From assembly GCF_014652555.1 (NCBI RefSeq), contig NZ_BMZA01000005.1, forward strand, positions 53,348 to 117,347: a DNA stretch of 64,000 nt. The letters are read 5' to 3'. Below, one piece after another: positions 26,994-35,130 of this stretch. The DNA is from Novosphingobium colocasiae. Lineage in GTDB: Bacteria; Pseudomonadota; Alphaproteobacteria; Sphingomonadales; Sphingomonadaceae. Numbering within the stretch: position 1 is the stretch's first letter; every line of letters starts with the position of its first letter. The position numbers and the translations under genes were made by a program. The notes beneath the pieces are model-generated. The model did no database searches. It was not told where the DNA came from and saw nothing but the letters and a program-made list of their open reading frames with translations.

Positions 26994-28306
26994 GCCGCCG
27001 CCTCTTCACGTCGCTCGCCGCCATCGCCACCGCTCTTGTCGGAGCGCAGGCGCAGGCGCAGGATTTCGCTGTCACCCATGCCACCGTCGCGCTGGGTGAC
27101 GGGACCGAGCCGATCAGCGACGCCACCGTCGTGGTGCGCGGCGGCCGGATCGCCGCTGCCGGTGCGGGCATGGCAACCCCGGCGGGCATCCCGGTGATCG
27201 ACGGCACCGGCAAATGGGTCACCCCCGGCATCTTCGCCGCCTATACCGATCTGGGTCTGTGGGATGTCGATGCGGTTGACGAAAGCAACGACAAGTCGGC
27301 CGACGACAGCCCGTTCAACGCCGCGCTCGACATCTCGGTCGCGCTCAATCCCGCGTCCGAACATATCGCCATCAACCGCGCCGGCGGGGTTACCCGTGCC
27401 AGCGTGACCGGGTTCAACGGCAAGTCCATCTTCGCCGGGCAGGGGGCGGTGATCGACCTGGGCGCGGACCCGCAGATGCTGGTGCAACCGCGCGCGTTCC
27501 AGGTGGTCTCGCTGGGCGAAAACGGGGCCAAGCTGGCGGGGGGCAGCCGCGTCGCCGCTTATGTGACGTTCCGCAATGCCCTGCGTGAAGCGCGTGACAT
27601 CGCCGCCATTCCCGCCGGCGCGGATCGCAAGTCGGACGTCCTGCTGACCCATGCCGATGCCGTCGCGCTGGTGCCGGTGGTGCAGGGCGTGCAAAAGCTC
27701 TACGTCGAAGTGGAGCGCGCCGCCGACATTCGTGCGGTGCTGGCGTTGAGGACCGAATTTCCCAAACTCGACATGGTGATCGTCGGCGCGACCGAAGGCT
27801 GGATGGTCGCCGCTGACCTTGCCGCCGCGAAAGTCCCGGTGCTGGTCATGCCGATGAACGACCTGCCCGCCCAGTTCGAGCAGATCGCCGCCACCCAGTC
27901 GAACATCGGCCGGATGACCAAGGCCGGCGTGAAAGTGGGCATCGGCATGTTCGCAGGGATGAACCAGCCGCGCTATGCGCCGCAGCAGGCGGGCAACATG
28001 GTGGCGCTGACCAAGGTGCCCGGCGCGACCGGCCTGTCGTGGGGGCAGGCGCTGGCGGCGATCACCTCGATCCCTGCGGACATCACCGGCATGGGCGGCC
28101 AGAAGGGCGCGGCACAAGGCGTGCTGAAGCCGGGCGCGGTGGGCGATGTGGTGTTGTGGGATGGCGATCCGCTGGAGCTTTCCTCGGCCCCGGTCAAAGT
28201 GTGGATCGACGGCATCGACCAGCCGCTCACCACCCGCCAAACCCGCCTGCGGGACCGCTACAAGAGCCTCGACCGCACTTACCTGCCCAAGGCCTACGAC
28301 TGGTAA
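26990..28306 (+). CDS. Secreted amidohydrolase paralogue lacking metal ligands
   Basis: 438 aa, same fold and also with a signal peptide (SLAAIATALVGAQAQAQ). The frame is intact: VTPGIFAAYTDLGLW aligns with VTPGVIDIHSHLGDY of its neighbour, so both ligands of the HxH metal site are replaced. The later His/Asp ligand positions also appear changed (YVEVERAADIRA, VGIGMFAG). The C-terminal GAVGDVVLWDGDPLE is conserved. It overlaps the upstream gene by 4 nt, so the two are made together. It is probably not a classical metal hydrolase; a heteromeric partner or binding subunit is inferred. Related pairs are known in alpha- and gammaproteobacteria. Confidence 0.85.
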   Translation: MSRRLFTSLAAIATALVGAQAQAQDFAVTHATVALGDGTEPISDATVVVRGGRIAAAGAGMATPAGIPVIDGTGKWVTPGIFAAYTDLGLWDVDAVDESNDKSADDSPFNAALDISVALNPASEHIAINRAGGVTRASVTGFNGKSIFAGQGAVIDLGADPQMLVQPRAFQVVSLGENGAKLAGGSRVAAYVTFRNALREARDIAAIPAGADRKSDVLLTHADAVALVPVVQGVQKLYVEVERAADIRAVLALRTEFPKLDMVIVGATEGWMVAADLAAAKVPVLVMPMNDLPAQFEQIAATQSNIGRMTKAGVKVGIGMFAGMNQPRYAPQQAGNMVALTKVPGATGLSWGQALAAITSIPADITGMGGQKGAAQGVLKPGAVGDVVLWDGDPLELSSAPVKVWIDGIDQPLTTRQTRLRDRYKSLDRTYLPKAYDW

Positions 28307-28398
28307 CGCCTTGATCTGGCGCATGGTTCGGATGGTGCCGATGCAGTAGATCCGCATACGGGCCTTTCCGACGGGGAAGGGGAGAGGGAGATATCGTC

Positions 28399-29070
28399 AT
28401 GTCGCCGATCGCATCGCTGATCCTCGCCAACGCCGCCTTCGTCGGCAGCCATTTCCTGTTGTCGCACCCGTTGCGCGCCGGGCTGGTATCGCGGCTGGGG
28501 GAAAAGGCGTTTCTGGGCGTTTATTCGCTGGTCAGCTTCGCCACTTTCGGCTGGATCGTCGTGGCCTTTCGCGCCGCACCGATGCTGCCGCTCGGCGGCG
28601 GCTCAGACGTGGCTTGGGCGCTGGCGAGCCTGCTGACACTCGTGGCGCTGGTGCTGCTGGTGGGATCGTTCAAGGGCAATCCGGCGCTCCCCGATACGCC
28701 GATCGATCGTATTGCCGCCGCCCGTGCCGATGGCGTCTTCGCGATCACCCGCCACCCGATGATGTGGAGCTTCGCGCTGTGGGCGCTGGCGCACGTGCTG
28801 GTCTGGCCCAGCGCGCGCACGCTGGCGACGGCGGGGGCGATGGCTTTTCTGGCGCTGGTCGGCGCGCACCTTCAGGATCGCAAGAAAGAACGGCTGCTGG
28901 GCGCGAGCTGGAGGAACTGGGAAGCCCAGACCAGCTACTGGCCCCGCCTCGCGGGCTTTGCCGCCGTCGGGGTTTCCACCTGGCTCATCGCCGTTGCCGC
29001 GTGGCTGGGGCTGACCTGGGTTCACCTCTGGCTGGCGGGCATCCCCGCCGGCTTGTGGCGGTGGCTCTAA
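28399..29070 (+). CDS. NnrU-family membrane protein
   Basis: 223 aa, five to six hydrophobic helices, with the NnrU/isoprenylcysteine-methyltransferase-like core (FAITRHPMMWSFALWALAHV). NnrU was named in denitrification loci, but many members occur outside them and their reaction is unestablished. It begins at ATG 28399, ~90 nt after the amidohydrolases and preceded by a GGGGAGAGGGAG purine run. Confidence 0.85.
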   Translation: MSPIASLILANAAFVGSHFLLSHPLRAGLVSRLGEKAFLGVYSLVSFATFGWIVVAFRAAPMLPLGGGSDVAWALASLLTLVALVLLVGSFKGNPALPDTPIDRIAAARADGVFAITRHPMMWSFALWALAHVLVWPSARTLATAGAMAFLALVGAHLQDRKKERLLGASWRNWEAQTSYWPRLAGFAAVGVSTWLIAVAAWLGLTWVHLWLAGIPAGLWRWL

Positions 29071-29111
29071 GCAGCCCTTGAGGCGTTTTGCGCTTTCCAA
29101 CGCTTCCTGCG

Positions 29112-29119
29112 CGTTATAT
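29112..29119 (+). promoter_or_regulatory. Possible ModE (Mo-box) half-site upstream of modA
   Basis: CGTTATAT matches the left half of the ModE operator (CGTTATAT-N-ATATAACG style). It lies 35 nt before the modA ATG. The matching right half is not conserved (GTGTACAGCG there). As modE is the last gene of the cluster, autoregulation through this site is plausible but the evidence is a single half-site. Confidence 0.4.
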
Positions 29120-29153
29120 CCGGCAGTGTACAGCGAATGGGTCAGAGTTGGGC

Positions 29154-29903
29154 ATGCGCATTTTTCGGGCCGCGTTAGGCATGGCGGCGCTTGCCGGGGT
29201 GGCGGTGCCGGCTTCTGCCGGTGAGGTTCATGTCGCGGTAGCAGCGAACTTTACCGACCCGGCGAAGGAAATCGCGGCCGCGTTTCGCCGCAGGACGGGG
29301 AACGACGCGGTGCTCAGCTTCGGGTCGTCCGGCGCGTTCTACACCCAGATTGCCCAGGGCGCGCCGTTCGAGGTGTTCCTGTCGGCCGATAACGAGCGCC
29401 CGGCGAAAGCCGAGCAGGACGGGCTGGCGGTGCCGGGCACGCGGTTTACCTATGCGGTAGGAACGCTGGCGCTCTATTCGACCCGGCCGGGTCTGGTCGA
29501 TCAGGGCGGCGGCATCCTGCGGCGCGGCACTTTCGACAAGATCGCCATAGCCGATCCGCTGCTTGCCCCTTATGGCACGGCGGCGATGGAGACGATGGGC
29601 AAGCTCGGCGTGACGGCGAATCTGCGGCCCAAGCTCGTCAAGGGCGGCTCGATCACCCAGACCTACCAGTTCGTGGCGACCGGCGCGGCCGAAATCGGCT
29701 TCGTCGCCTATAGCCAGATTGCGCGGGTACCGGGCGGGTCGCGATGGATCGTACCGGCGAAATTGCATGCACCGATCGAACAGCAGGCGGTACTGCTCAG
29801 GACCGGGGCTGCGGACAGGGCCGCGATCAGCTTCATGAAATTCCTCAAGTCCCCGGCAGCGGGGGCGATCATCCGGAAATACGGCTATGCCCTTGCGCGA
29901 TAG
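29154..29903 (+). CDS. modA: Molybdate-binding periplasmic protein
   Basis: 249-aa ABC-transporter substrate-binding protein. Signal peptide (ALGMAALAGVAVPASAG), then the ModA start EVHVAVAANFTDPAKEIAAAFR. Further family regions are SFGSSGAFYTQIAQGAPFEVFLSAD, LAPYGTAAMETM and GAAEIGFVAYSQI. It captures molybdate/tungstate for ModBC. The ATG at 29154 gives the signal peptide directly. First gene of modABC. Confidence 0.95.
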   Translation: MRIFRAALGMAALAGVAVPASAGEVHVAVAANFTDPAKEIAAAFRRRTGNDAVLSFGSSGAFYTQIAQGAPFEVFLSADNERPAKAEQDGLAVPGTRFTYAVGTLALYSTRPGLVDQGGGILRRGTFDKIAIADPLLAPYGTAAMETMGKLGVTANLRPKLVKGGSITQTYQFVATGAAEIGFVAYSQIARVPGGSRWIVPAKLHAPIEQQAVLLRTGAADRAAISFMKFLKSPAAGAIIRKYGYALAR

Positions 29904-29927
29904 GACGCAGGGGCGGAGACTGCGCGG

Positions 29928-30593
29928 GTGAACCTCGTAATCCGCACCACGATCGAACTGGCCGCGATCACGACGGTCCTGCTCTTGCTGCTGTCGACGC
30001 CGGTCGCCTGGTGGCTGGCGCGTTCGCGGCAGTGGGCGAAGGAGATCGTCGGCGCGCTGGTGGCATTGCCCTTGATCCTGCCGCCCACCGTGATCGGGTT
30101 TTACGTGCTGGTCGCGTTGGGGCCGCAGAGCCCGCTGATGGCGCTGCTGCACCCGTTCGGGGTGCGCACGCTGGCGTTCACGTTCGAAGGGCTGGTGATC
30201 GGCTCGCTGCTCTATTCGCTGCCGTTCGCGGTGCAGCCGTTGCGCACCGCTTTCGAACTGATCGGTGACCGGCCGTTGGAGGTTGCGGCCACGCTGGGGG
30301 CAGGGCCGGTCGATCGCTTCTTCACGGTGGCCGTGCCGCTGGCCCGGCGCGGGTTCCTGTCGGCCGGCATCCTGGTGTTCGCGCATACCGTTGGTGAGTT
30401 CGGCGTGGTGCTGATGATTGGCGGGGCGATTCCCGGCAAGACCGAAGTGCTCTCCACCCGGATGTTCCAACTGGTCGAAAGCCTGGATTTCGCGGCGGCG
30501 CATCGCATCGCCGCCTGGCTGGTCGCCTTTGCCTTCGTTGCGGTGTTTCTGCTGCTGCTGGTCGAACGCCGCATCGCCGTGGCCGATCGATGA
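29928..30593 (+). CDS. modB: Molybdate ABC transporter permease
   Basis: 221 aa, GTG start at 29928, about five transmembrane helices. The permease motif involved in ATPase contact is seen at EVAATLGAGPVDRFFTVAVPLARRG, and HTVGEFGVVLMIGG is characteristic of ModB. It overlaps modC by 4 nt (ATGA). Confidence 0.95.
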   Translation: MNLVIRTTIELAAITTVLLLLLSTPVAWWLARSRQWAKEIVGALVALPLILPPTVIGFYVLVALGPQSPLMALLHPFGVRTLAFTFEGLVIGSLLYSLPFAVQPLRTAFELIGDRPLEVAATLGAGPVDRFFTVAVPLARRGFLSAGILVFAHTVGEFGVVLMIGGAIPGKTEVLSTRMFQLVESLDFAAAHRIAAWLVAFAFVAVFLLLLVERRIAVADR

Positions 30594-31240
30594 GCCTGCG
30601 GGTCAGCCTGTCCGGGCGGATCGGGCGAAGCTTCCATCTCGACGTCGATTTCGGGATCGCCGCGCAGGGGGTGACCGCGCTGCTCGGCCCGTCCGGGTCC
30701 GGCAAGACGACGGTGCTGCGGGCGATTGCCGGGTTGGAACGGGTGCCGGGCACGATCCGCTTCGGCGATGAGGCCTGGCAGGACGGCCGGCATTTCGTCC
30801 CCGCGCACAAGCGCCCGGTCGGCTATGTCTTCCAGGGCGGCGGGCTGCTGCCGCATCTGACCGTCGGCCGGAACCTCATCTATGCCGCGCGTCGCGCGCC
30901 GCCGGGGGCGTTCGGGTGTGACGATGTGGTGGCGCGCACCGGCATCGGCGGGCTGATGGACCGCATCCCTGCGCGGCTTTCCGGCGGGGAAATGCAACGC
31001 GCCTCGATTGCGTGCGCCCTGTTGCGCCAGCCGTCCCTGCTGCTGATGGACGAGCCCCTGTCGGCCTTGGACAGCGAGGCGCGGGGCCAGTTCCTCGGCC
31101 ATTTTGAAAGCCTGCTGGCGACGCTCCCGATCCCGGTGATCTATGTGACCCATGACGAGACAGAGGCGCGCCGGCTGGCGATCGGCTGCGTCCGGATGCG
31201 CGCCGGGGCGCTGGACCCGGGCGGCGGCCCGCTGCGCTGA
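30590..31240 (+). CDS. modC: Molybdate ABC transporter ATPase without TOBE domain
   Basis: 216-aa ATPase with Walker A GPSGSGKTT, ABC signature RLSGGEMQRASIA and Walker B LLLMDEP followed by LSALDSEARG; the H-loop is YVTHDETEARR. It ends about 130 residues short of typical ModC (~350), just after the ABC core. The C-terminal molybdate-binding TOBE domain is therefore absent. The frame ends in a normal stop with no visible remnant after it, so this looks like a natural short form. Confidence 0.93.
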   Translation: MSLRVSLSGRIGRSFHLDVDFGIAAQGVTALLGPSGSGKTTVLRAIAGLERVPGTIRFGDEAWQDGRHFVPAHKRPVGYVFQGGGLLPHLTVGRNLIYAARRAPPGAFGCDDVVARTGIGGLMDRIPARLSGGEMQRASIACALLRQPSLLLMDEPLSALDSEARGQFLGHFESLLATLPIPVIYVTHDETEARRLAIGCVRMRAGALDPGGGPLR

Positions 31241-31295
31241 TTGCAAGGCGATCACGACCTGCTACCGCTTGTGTGTGGCGATACGGGTGGGAACG

Positions 31296-31688
31296 ATGAG
31301 CGAGACGGCTGCGCGGCGCTGCAAGATCAGGGTGCAGATCTATTGTGGTGATGAGATCGCGATGGGGCCGGGCAAGGCCGATCTGCTGGAGGCGATCGCG
31401 CGCGAGGGGTCGATTTCGGCGGCCGGGCGGGCGATGGGCATGAGCTATCGGCGCACGTGGATGCTGGTCGACGTGATGAACCGCTGCTGGGACGTGCCGC
31501 TGGTCGAAACCGCGATGGGCGGCAAGCAGGGCGGCGGTGCCCGGCTGTCCGCACGGGGCCAGGAGGTGCTGGCGCATTACCGCGCATTGCAGGCCGATCT
31601 GCGCTGTGCGGCAGAGGGCGAGCCCAGCGCGGCGCTGATGGCGCTCCTGCGCGACCACCCCAGAGAGGGGCAGGCGCACGAGGATTGA
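31296..31688 (+). CDS. ModE-type winged-helix regulator, N-terminal domain only
   Basis: 130 aa matching the N-terminal DNA-binding half of ModE: GPGKADLLEAIAREGSISAAGRAMGMSYRRTWMLVDVMN, then GGKQGGGARLSARGQEVLAHYRAL. The C-terminal Mop/TOBE domains that sense molybdate in E. coli ModE are absent. Such one-domain ModE-like proteins are common in alphaproteobacteria, but how this one senses molybdate is unclear. The ATG at 31296 is preceded by GGGTGGGAACG. It ends 15 nt before the convergent TonB receptor. Confidence 0.9.
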   Translation: MSETAARRCKIRVQIYCGDEIAMGPGKADLLEAIAREGSISAAGRAMGMSYRRTWMLVDVMNRCWDVPLVETAMGGKQGGGARLSARGQEVLAHYRALQADLRCAAEGEPSAALMALLRDHPREGQAHED

Positions 31689-31702
31689 GGGGTGCCTGCG
31701 GA

Positions 31703-34084
31703 CTATTGGCGCAGGCGCACAGACAGGCCGATGATGCGCGGATCGCCGGGATTGGCGAAGATCAGGCCGCTGTTGCCGGTCTGCGCGGTCACGTTCTGGA
31801 GGTAGTCCTTGTCGAACAGGTTGCGCGCGAAGACCGATACGTCCCACACCCCGCTGCGATAGCCGATGCTGGCGTTGACCAGCGCATAGCCGGGGATGAC
31901 CAGATAGGTTGAGCCGCTGGCATCGCCGTTCACCCGAGTCCTGGCATTGGCGTCCGCCCGCAGATAGGCCTCGCCGGCTGCCAGCGGCGCAGTGTATTCG
32001 CCGCCCAGCGATCCGGCCCACCTGGGCGTATTGGCGAGCCTGACGCCGGACAGGTCGCACGATGGCGTCGCCACGGTTTCGATCGGGCAGGGGCCGGCGG
32101 GATAGGAGCGATACCTGGCATCGGTATAGGCCCCGGCGAACCGGACCGAAAACCGCGGGCTGACGCGCCAACTTCCGTCCAGTTCCACGCCCTGCGAGCG
32201 GACCTTGGGGATGTTGGCCAGATAGGTCCGCAGCGAGGTACCGACGTTGTTGACCACGTTGGCCTGGTAATCGGTCACATCCACCCGGAACGCATCGAGC
32301 GAGAGCGTCAGCGCATCGTTCAGAGCCCTGATCTTGATCCCCGCTTCCCAGCTCTTGTTCTTCTCCGGCCGCACCACCGCCTTGCTGGTATCGAGGAGGA
32401 AGTTCTGGTCCACCGGCAGCCCCGACATGTTGATGCCGCCGGACTTTTCCGCCTGGGCATAGCCGGCATAGACCATCACCCCATCGGTCAGATCATAGGC
32501 AAAATTGACCCGCCCGGTGATGCTGCCGTCGCTCACGCGCTGGGCATAGTCCTGATCCTGCAAGATGCCTTTTTTGCCTTTGATGTCGGTCGGATTGGTG
32601 GTGGCAAGCCCGCCATACGTCTCGCCGAGATAGGACCCGTGCTTCTTCTCATAAGTGTAGCGCAGCCCCCCGGTCACCGCGAGGCGGGGCAGCGGCCGCC
32701 ACGTCACCTCGCCGAACGCGGCATAGCTGCGGGCGTGGAAGCGGGTCTTGGCGGATATGCCGTAGCCATCGAGCAGCGCGGCGGGATAGGTCGAGCCGAG
32801 CAGCCAGTAAGCGGCATCGGCACCATATTCGCTGTTCTGGGTCCCCTTGATCACCTGATCGAGGAAATAGAGCCCGCCGACAGCCTGCAAAGGCCCATCG
32901 CCGTTCGTGGCTAGGCGCAGTTCCTGGCTGAACTGATCGTGCCGCGAGGGGATGCGCTGGATGGTCTGGATCTCGACCCCGGTGTAATCGCGATCGTTAT
33001 CGACATTCCAGTTCCAGAACCGCCAGGCGGAAACCGAAATCAGTGTAACCCCGCCCAGCTTCCAGTCGGCAATGCCCGAGACGCCGCCTTCGCTGGTATC
33101 GAGGTTCAGCGGGGAATCGATGTCGGTCACCCGGTCGTAGACGGTGTCGGTCGGCAGGGTATAGCCAAGGCTGGCGGCAAGGTTGGCGAACTGCTTGTTG
33201 GCGGCCTTGTTGGTGGTGACGACCTTCCACGGCACCGGGACACAGCATTCGCCCTTCACGCTCGACCAGTCGGCGATCAGGCGCAGGCTGAAGTCCGGGC
33301 CGGACTGGAACAGCAACTGCGCCCTTGTGGCCTTGTTATCGACATCGTTCTGCTTGTGGCCCGAGGTGATGTTGCGCACCAGCCCATCGCGCCGGTTGAC
33401 CATCCCCGATAGCCGGAAGGCGAGCACATCGCCCGCCAGCGGTCCGGTCACCGCCGCCCGGACGCGCAGGGCATCATGCTCTCCGAACGAAAATTCGCCG
33501 TCTGCGGCGGGGGTGAACTGCGGCTTGCGGGTGGCGATGCTGATCGCCCCGGCAGTGCTGTTCTTGCCGAACAGCGTGCCTTGCGGGCCCCGCAGGATTT
33601 CCACCCGCTCGACATCGGTGAAATCGAACGCCGCCGTTGCCGGGCGGGCGTGGTAGACCTGATCGACGTAATAGCCGACCCCTGCCTCCAGCCCGTCGTT
33701 CGAGGAGCTGACGGCAGCTACACCCGAACCGAGGCCCCGGATCGTATAGGCCGTGTTGCGCGGGTTGGGCGAGCTGTAGTTCAGCGTCGGTACCAGTTGG
33801 CTTAGCGTGCTGGTGCTGATCGTTGCCGTGCGATCGAGCGTCGTCCCGTCAACCACGGAAAGCGCAACCGGCACTTTCTGCGCGTCTTCCACCCGCTGGC
33901 GCGCAGTGACGATGATAACCCCTTCGCGCTCACCCTCTGCCGGGATGTCCTGCGCCATGGCCGGCACTGCGCCGGCCAGCGCGGCCAGCGCAGCGCTGGT
34001 TTGCGATGCGGTACGGAACCATTTCCCGGTCGACCATGCGCAAGCAGGGCGTGCCCGAGCCGGCACGCGGTTGCGGTATGTCAT
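31703..34084 (-). CDS. TonB-dependent outer-membrane receptor
   Basis: 793 aa. An extended basic N-terminal region leads to a signal sequence (SAALAALAGAVPAMAQD), then the plug domain (VIIVTARQRVEDAQKVPVALSVVDG, VERVEILRGPQGTLFGKNSTAGAI). A 22-strand barrel follows, with typical YTYEKKHGS, YAGYAQAEKSGG and C-terminal NLFDKDYLQN. The substrate is unknown. Although it lies beside the mod genes it is convergent with them, so a molybdenum role is not implied. It is divergent from an SDR gene and the two share a perfect 13-bp inverted repeat. The ATG at 34084 is chosen. Confidence 0.93.
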   Translation of the reverse strand: MTYRNRVPARARPACAWSTGKWFRTASQTSAALAALAGAVPAMAQDIPAEGEREGVIIVTARQRVEDAQKVPVALSVVDGTTLDRTATISTSTLSQLVPTLNYSSPNPRNTAYTIRGLGSGVAAVSSSNDGLEAGVGYYVDQVYHARPATAAFDFTDVERVEILRGPQGTLFGKNSTAGAISIATRKPQFTPAADGEFSFGEHDALRVRAAVTGPLAGDVLAFRLSGMVNRRDGLVRNITSGHKQNDVDNKATRAQLLFQSGPDFSLRLIADWSSVKGECCVPVPWKVVTTNKAANKQFANLAASLGYTLPTDTVYDRVTDIDSPLNLDTSEGGVSGIADWKLGGVTLISVSAWRFWNWNVDNDRDYTGVEIQTIQRIPSRHDQFSQELRLATNGDGPLQAVGGLYFLDQVIKGTQNSEYGADAAYWLLGSTYPAALLDGYGISAKTRFHARSYAAFGEVTWRPLPRLAVTGGLRYTYEKKHGSYLGETYGGLATTNPTDIKGKKGILQDQDYAQRVSDGSITGRVNFAYDLTDGVMVYAGYAQAEKSGGINMSGLPVDQNFLLDTSKAVVRPEKNKSWEAGIKIRALNDALTLSLDAFRVDVTDYQANVVNNVGTSLRTYLANIPKVRSQGVELDGSWRVSPRFSVRFAGAYTDARYRSYPAGPCPIETVATPSCDLSGVRLANTPRWAGSLGGEYTAPLAAGEAYLRADANARTRVNGDASGSTYLVIPGYALVNASIGYRSGVWDVSVFARNLFDKDYLQNVTAQTGNSGLIFANPGDPRIIGLSVRLRQ

Positions 34085-34121
34085 GCGATCACCCCCTGAT
34101 GGCGCGATAGCCGCCAGTGCG

Positions 34122-34153
34122 ACATCGCTATATTTCATTGAATATAGCGATGT
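34122..34153. promoter_or_regulatory. Perfect 13-bp inverted repeat between TonB receptor and SDR
   Basis: ACATCGCTATATT (34122-34134) and its exact complement AATATAGCGATGT (34141-34153) are separated by 6 nt (TCATTG). The site is 38 nt from the receptor start and ~125 nt from the SDR start, in a locally AT-rich promoter region. Size and symmetry are those of an operator for a dimeric regulator (TetR- or GntR-like), but no regulator gene is adjacent. Confidence 0.7.
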
Positions 34154-34278
34154 GATTTTGCGCCGCACAAGCAATTTCTTGCCGGGCTTGGTTCGTGCGG
34201 TTCGCAGGGGGCGGTTCGCGGTGGTTGTGGCACAGTGCCGCGATAACGCTGCGGATCGGCGCGAGAGGAGAAGGCTTG

Positions 34279-35121
34279 GTGGCAAAACTGGATGGTATGG
34301 TGGCGCTCGTCACCGGCGCGGCGCGCAAACGCGGCATTGGGCGGGCGATCGCGCTGCGGCTGGCGCAGGATGGCGCGGATGTGGTGGTCACCGGGTTGCC
34401 GCGCGATCCATCGTCGTTCCCGCAGCACGAACAGGATGAAGGCTGGCGCGGCGTTACGTCCGTTGCGGAGGAAATCCGCGCTCTCGGCCGGCGGGCGCTG
34501 GCGATCGATTGCGATGTGACCCGCAGCGATCAGGTGATCGCCTGCATCGAGCGGACCGAGCGCGAACTGGGCCCGCTCACCGGCCTGGTCAACAACGCCG
34601 GCATTGCCAGTGAAGCCGCCGCCGCATCGATCATCGATATGACGGACGAGCTCTGGCACCGCACGATCGATGTCAACCTGAACGGTGTCTACAACATGTG
34701 CAAGGCCACCGGCCGCGCTATGCTGGCGCACGGCAGGCCCAGCGCGATCGTGAATATCTCATCGCTCGCGGGGCGGTTCGGGTTCGCCAACTACGGCGGC
34801 TATTGCGCCAGCAAGTTTGCCGTCATCGGGCTGACCCAGCAACTTGCCCTCGAACTGGCAACCAAGGGTGTGCGGGTGAACTGCATCTGCCCCGGTTCCA
34901 TCGAAACCGACATGCTGGACGGCACCATGGCCCGCAAGGCGGCGATCGCCAATGTCCCGACGCCGGAATTCAAGGCCGGCTACAACCTCGGCATCATTCC
35001 GATGAACCGGCGCGGCCATCCCGACGAACAGGCGGCAGCCGCCGCGTTCCTGCTCAGCCCAGATGCCAGCTACATCACCGGGCAGACGATCAACGTCGAC
35101 GGCGGTTACCGGATGGATTGA
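34279..35121 (+). CDS. Short-chain dehydrogenase/reductase
   Basis: 280-aa NAD(P)-dependent SDR. Cofactor motif TGAARKRGIG, NNAG, catalytic Ser in NISSLAG and YCASK (Tyr/Lys) are present; the end is TGQTINVDGGYRMD. There is no ATG at the N-terminus. The GTG at 34279 (or TTG 34276) is chosen because GAGGAG at 34264-34269 is well placed. Substrate unknown. It is divergent from the TonB receptor across a shared inverted repeat, suggesting joint use of an imported compound. Confidence 0.9.
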   Translation: MAKLDGMVALVTGAARKRGIGRAIALRLAQDGADVVVTGLPRDPSSFPQHEQDEGWRGVTSVAEEIRALGRRALAIDCDVTRSDQVIACIERTERELGPLTGLVNNAGIASEAAAASIIDMTDELWHRTIDVNLNGVYNMCKATGRAMLAHGRPSAIVNISSLAGRFGFANYGGYCASKFAVIGLTQQLALELATKGVRVNCICPGSIETDMLDGTMARKAAIANVPTPEFKAGYNLGIIPMNRRGHPDEQAAAAAFLLSPDASYITGQTINVDGGYRMD

Positions 35122-35130
35122 CGGATAGGG

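Noticed and set aside
34085..34278. Small gene between TonB receptor and SDR
   Set aside because: Open frames here are short and cross the inverted repeat; the region is better explained as a divergent promoter.
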